From Aquificaceae bacterium (GTDB taxonomy: Bacteria > Aquificota > Aquificia > Aquificales > Aquificaceae), in assembly GCA_015490215.1 (NCBI GenBank), contig WFYH01000133.1:1-6689 (forward strand): a stretch of 6,689 nucleotides of DNA, written 5' to 3'. Positions within the stretch are counted from its first letter, which is position 1. Every line of letters starts with the position of its first letter. Of the stretch, positions 6,616-6,689 are shown in pieces. The notes under the pieces were generated by a model, which was given only the letters and a program-made list of their open reading frames with translations, did no database searches and had not been told where the DNA came from. Position numbers and translations under genes: made by a program.

Positions 6616-6689
6616 ATCGCTTCCATCACTTGCAGATAGCCTTTAGCTAGGTATCTGAGAACTACAAATTCATAAAGTTTTGCATAAAA
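6612..6689 (-). CDS. C-terminal end of an unidentified gene upstream of pseG, partial
   Basis: The minus-strand frame is open from the window edge and encodes 25 residues ending LAKGYLQVMEAI and a TGA stop. This stop overlaps the pseG ATG as ATGA, the same arrangement seen between formyltransferase and deacetylase, which supports a real coding end and co-transcription. The fragment is rich in aromatic and hydrophobic residues (FYAKLYEFVVLRYL) and is probably helical. It is too short to assign. In pseudaminate operons the neighbour could be pseF, pseC, pseB or a glycosyl- or methyltransferase, but I do not recognise it. Confidence 0.6.
   Translation of the reverse strand, partial: FYAKLYEFVVLRYLAKGYLQVMEAI

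Overview
The window looks like chromosomal DNA from a motile, probably thermophilic Gram-negative-type bacterium. Arg codons are mostly AGG/AGA, Ile ATA is frequent, Lys/Glu content is high, and most genes overlap. Codon style and gene tightness resemble Aquificota, but this is an impression and not a database result. No RNA genes, mobile elements or CRISPR arrays were seen. Almost every base is coding; the largest gap between genes is 36 bp.

Left part (1-2625, plus strand, roughly 50% G+C by spot counts): three translationally coupled genes. The first is the 3' part of a methyl-accepting chemotaxis protein with at least two tandem HAMP units followed by the cytoplasmic signalling hairpin. 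It is followed by the two membrane permeases of a branched-chain amino acid-type (HAAT family) ABC importer, LivH-like and LivM-like. The ATPases (LivG/LivF) and the binding protein are not in the window, so they lie upstream of the chemoreceptor or elsewhere.

Right part (2630-6689, minus strand, transcribed right to left): a pseudaminic-acid-type nonulosonate operon. In transcription order it holds the C-terminus of an unidentified gene, pseG (UDP-sugar hydrolase), a sugar N-formyltransferase-like gene, a PIG-L/LmbE-type deacetylase, pseH (GNAT acetyltransferase) and pseI (nonulosonate synthase). Most junctions overlap by 4-16 bp; only pseH/pseI has a gap (36 bp). pseB, pseC and pseF, needed for a full CMP-pseudaminate pathway, are not in the window and may lie upstream, beyond 6689. 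In the known pathway PseH acetylates the 4-amine of the UDP-sugar, PseG removes UDP, and PseI condenses the product with phosphoenolpyruvate. The formyltransferase and deacetylase are not part of the canonical six-enzyme pathway, and suggest that the final sugar carries an altered N-acyl pattern, for example N-formyl instead of N-acetyl.

The two operons converge with only 4 bp between stop codons. Base composition steps down across the sugar operon: pseI is about 42% G+C and the genes to its right about 33%, suggesting that the sugar-modification genes were acquired or exchanged separately. The most interesting element is the pseG-formyltransferase-deacetylase-pseH arrangement, whose formyltransferase has glycine where the classical catalytic asparagine should be.
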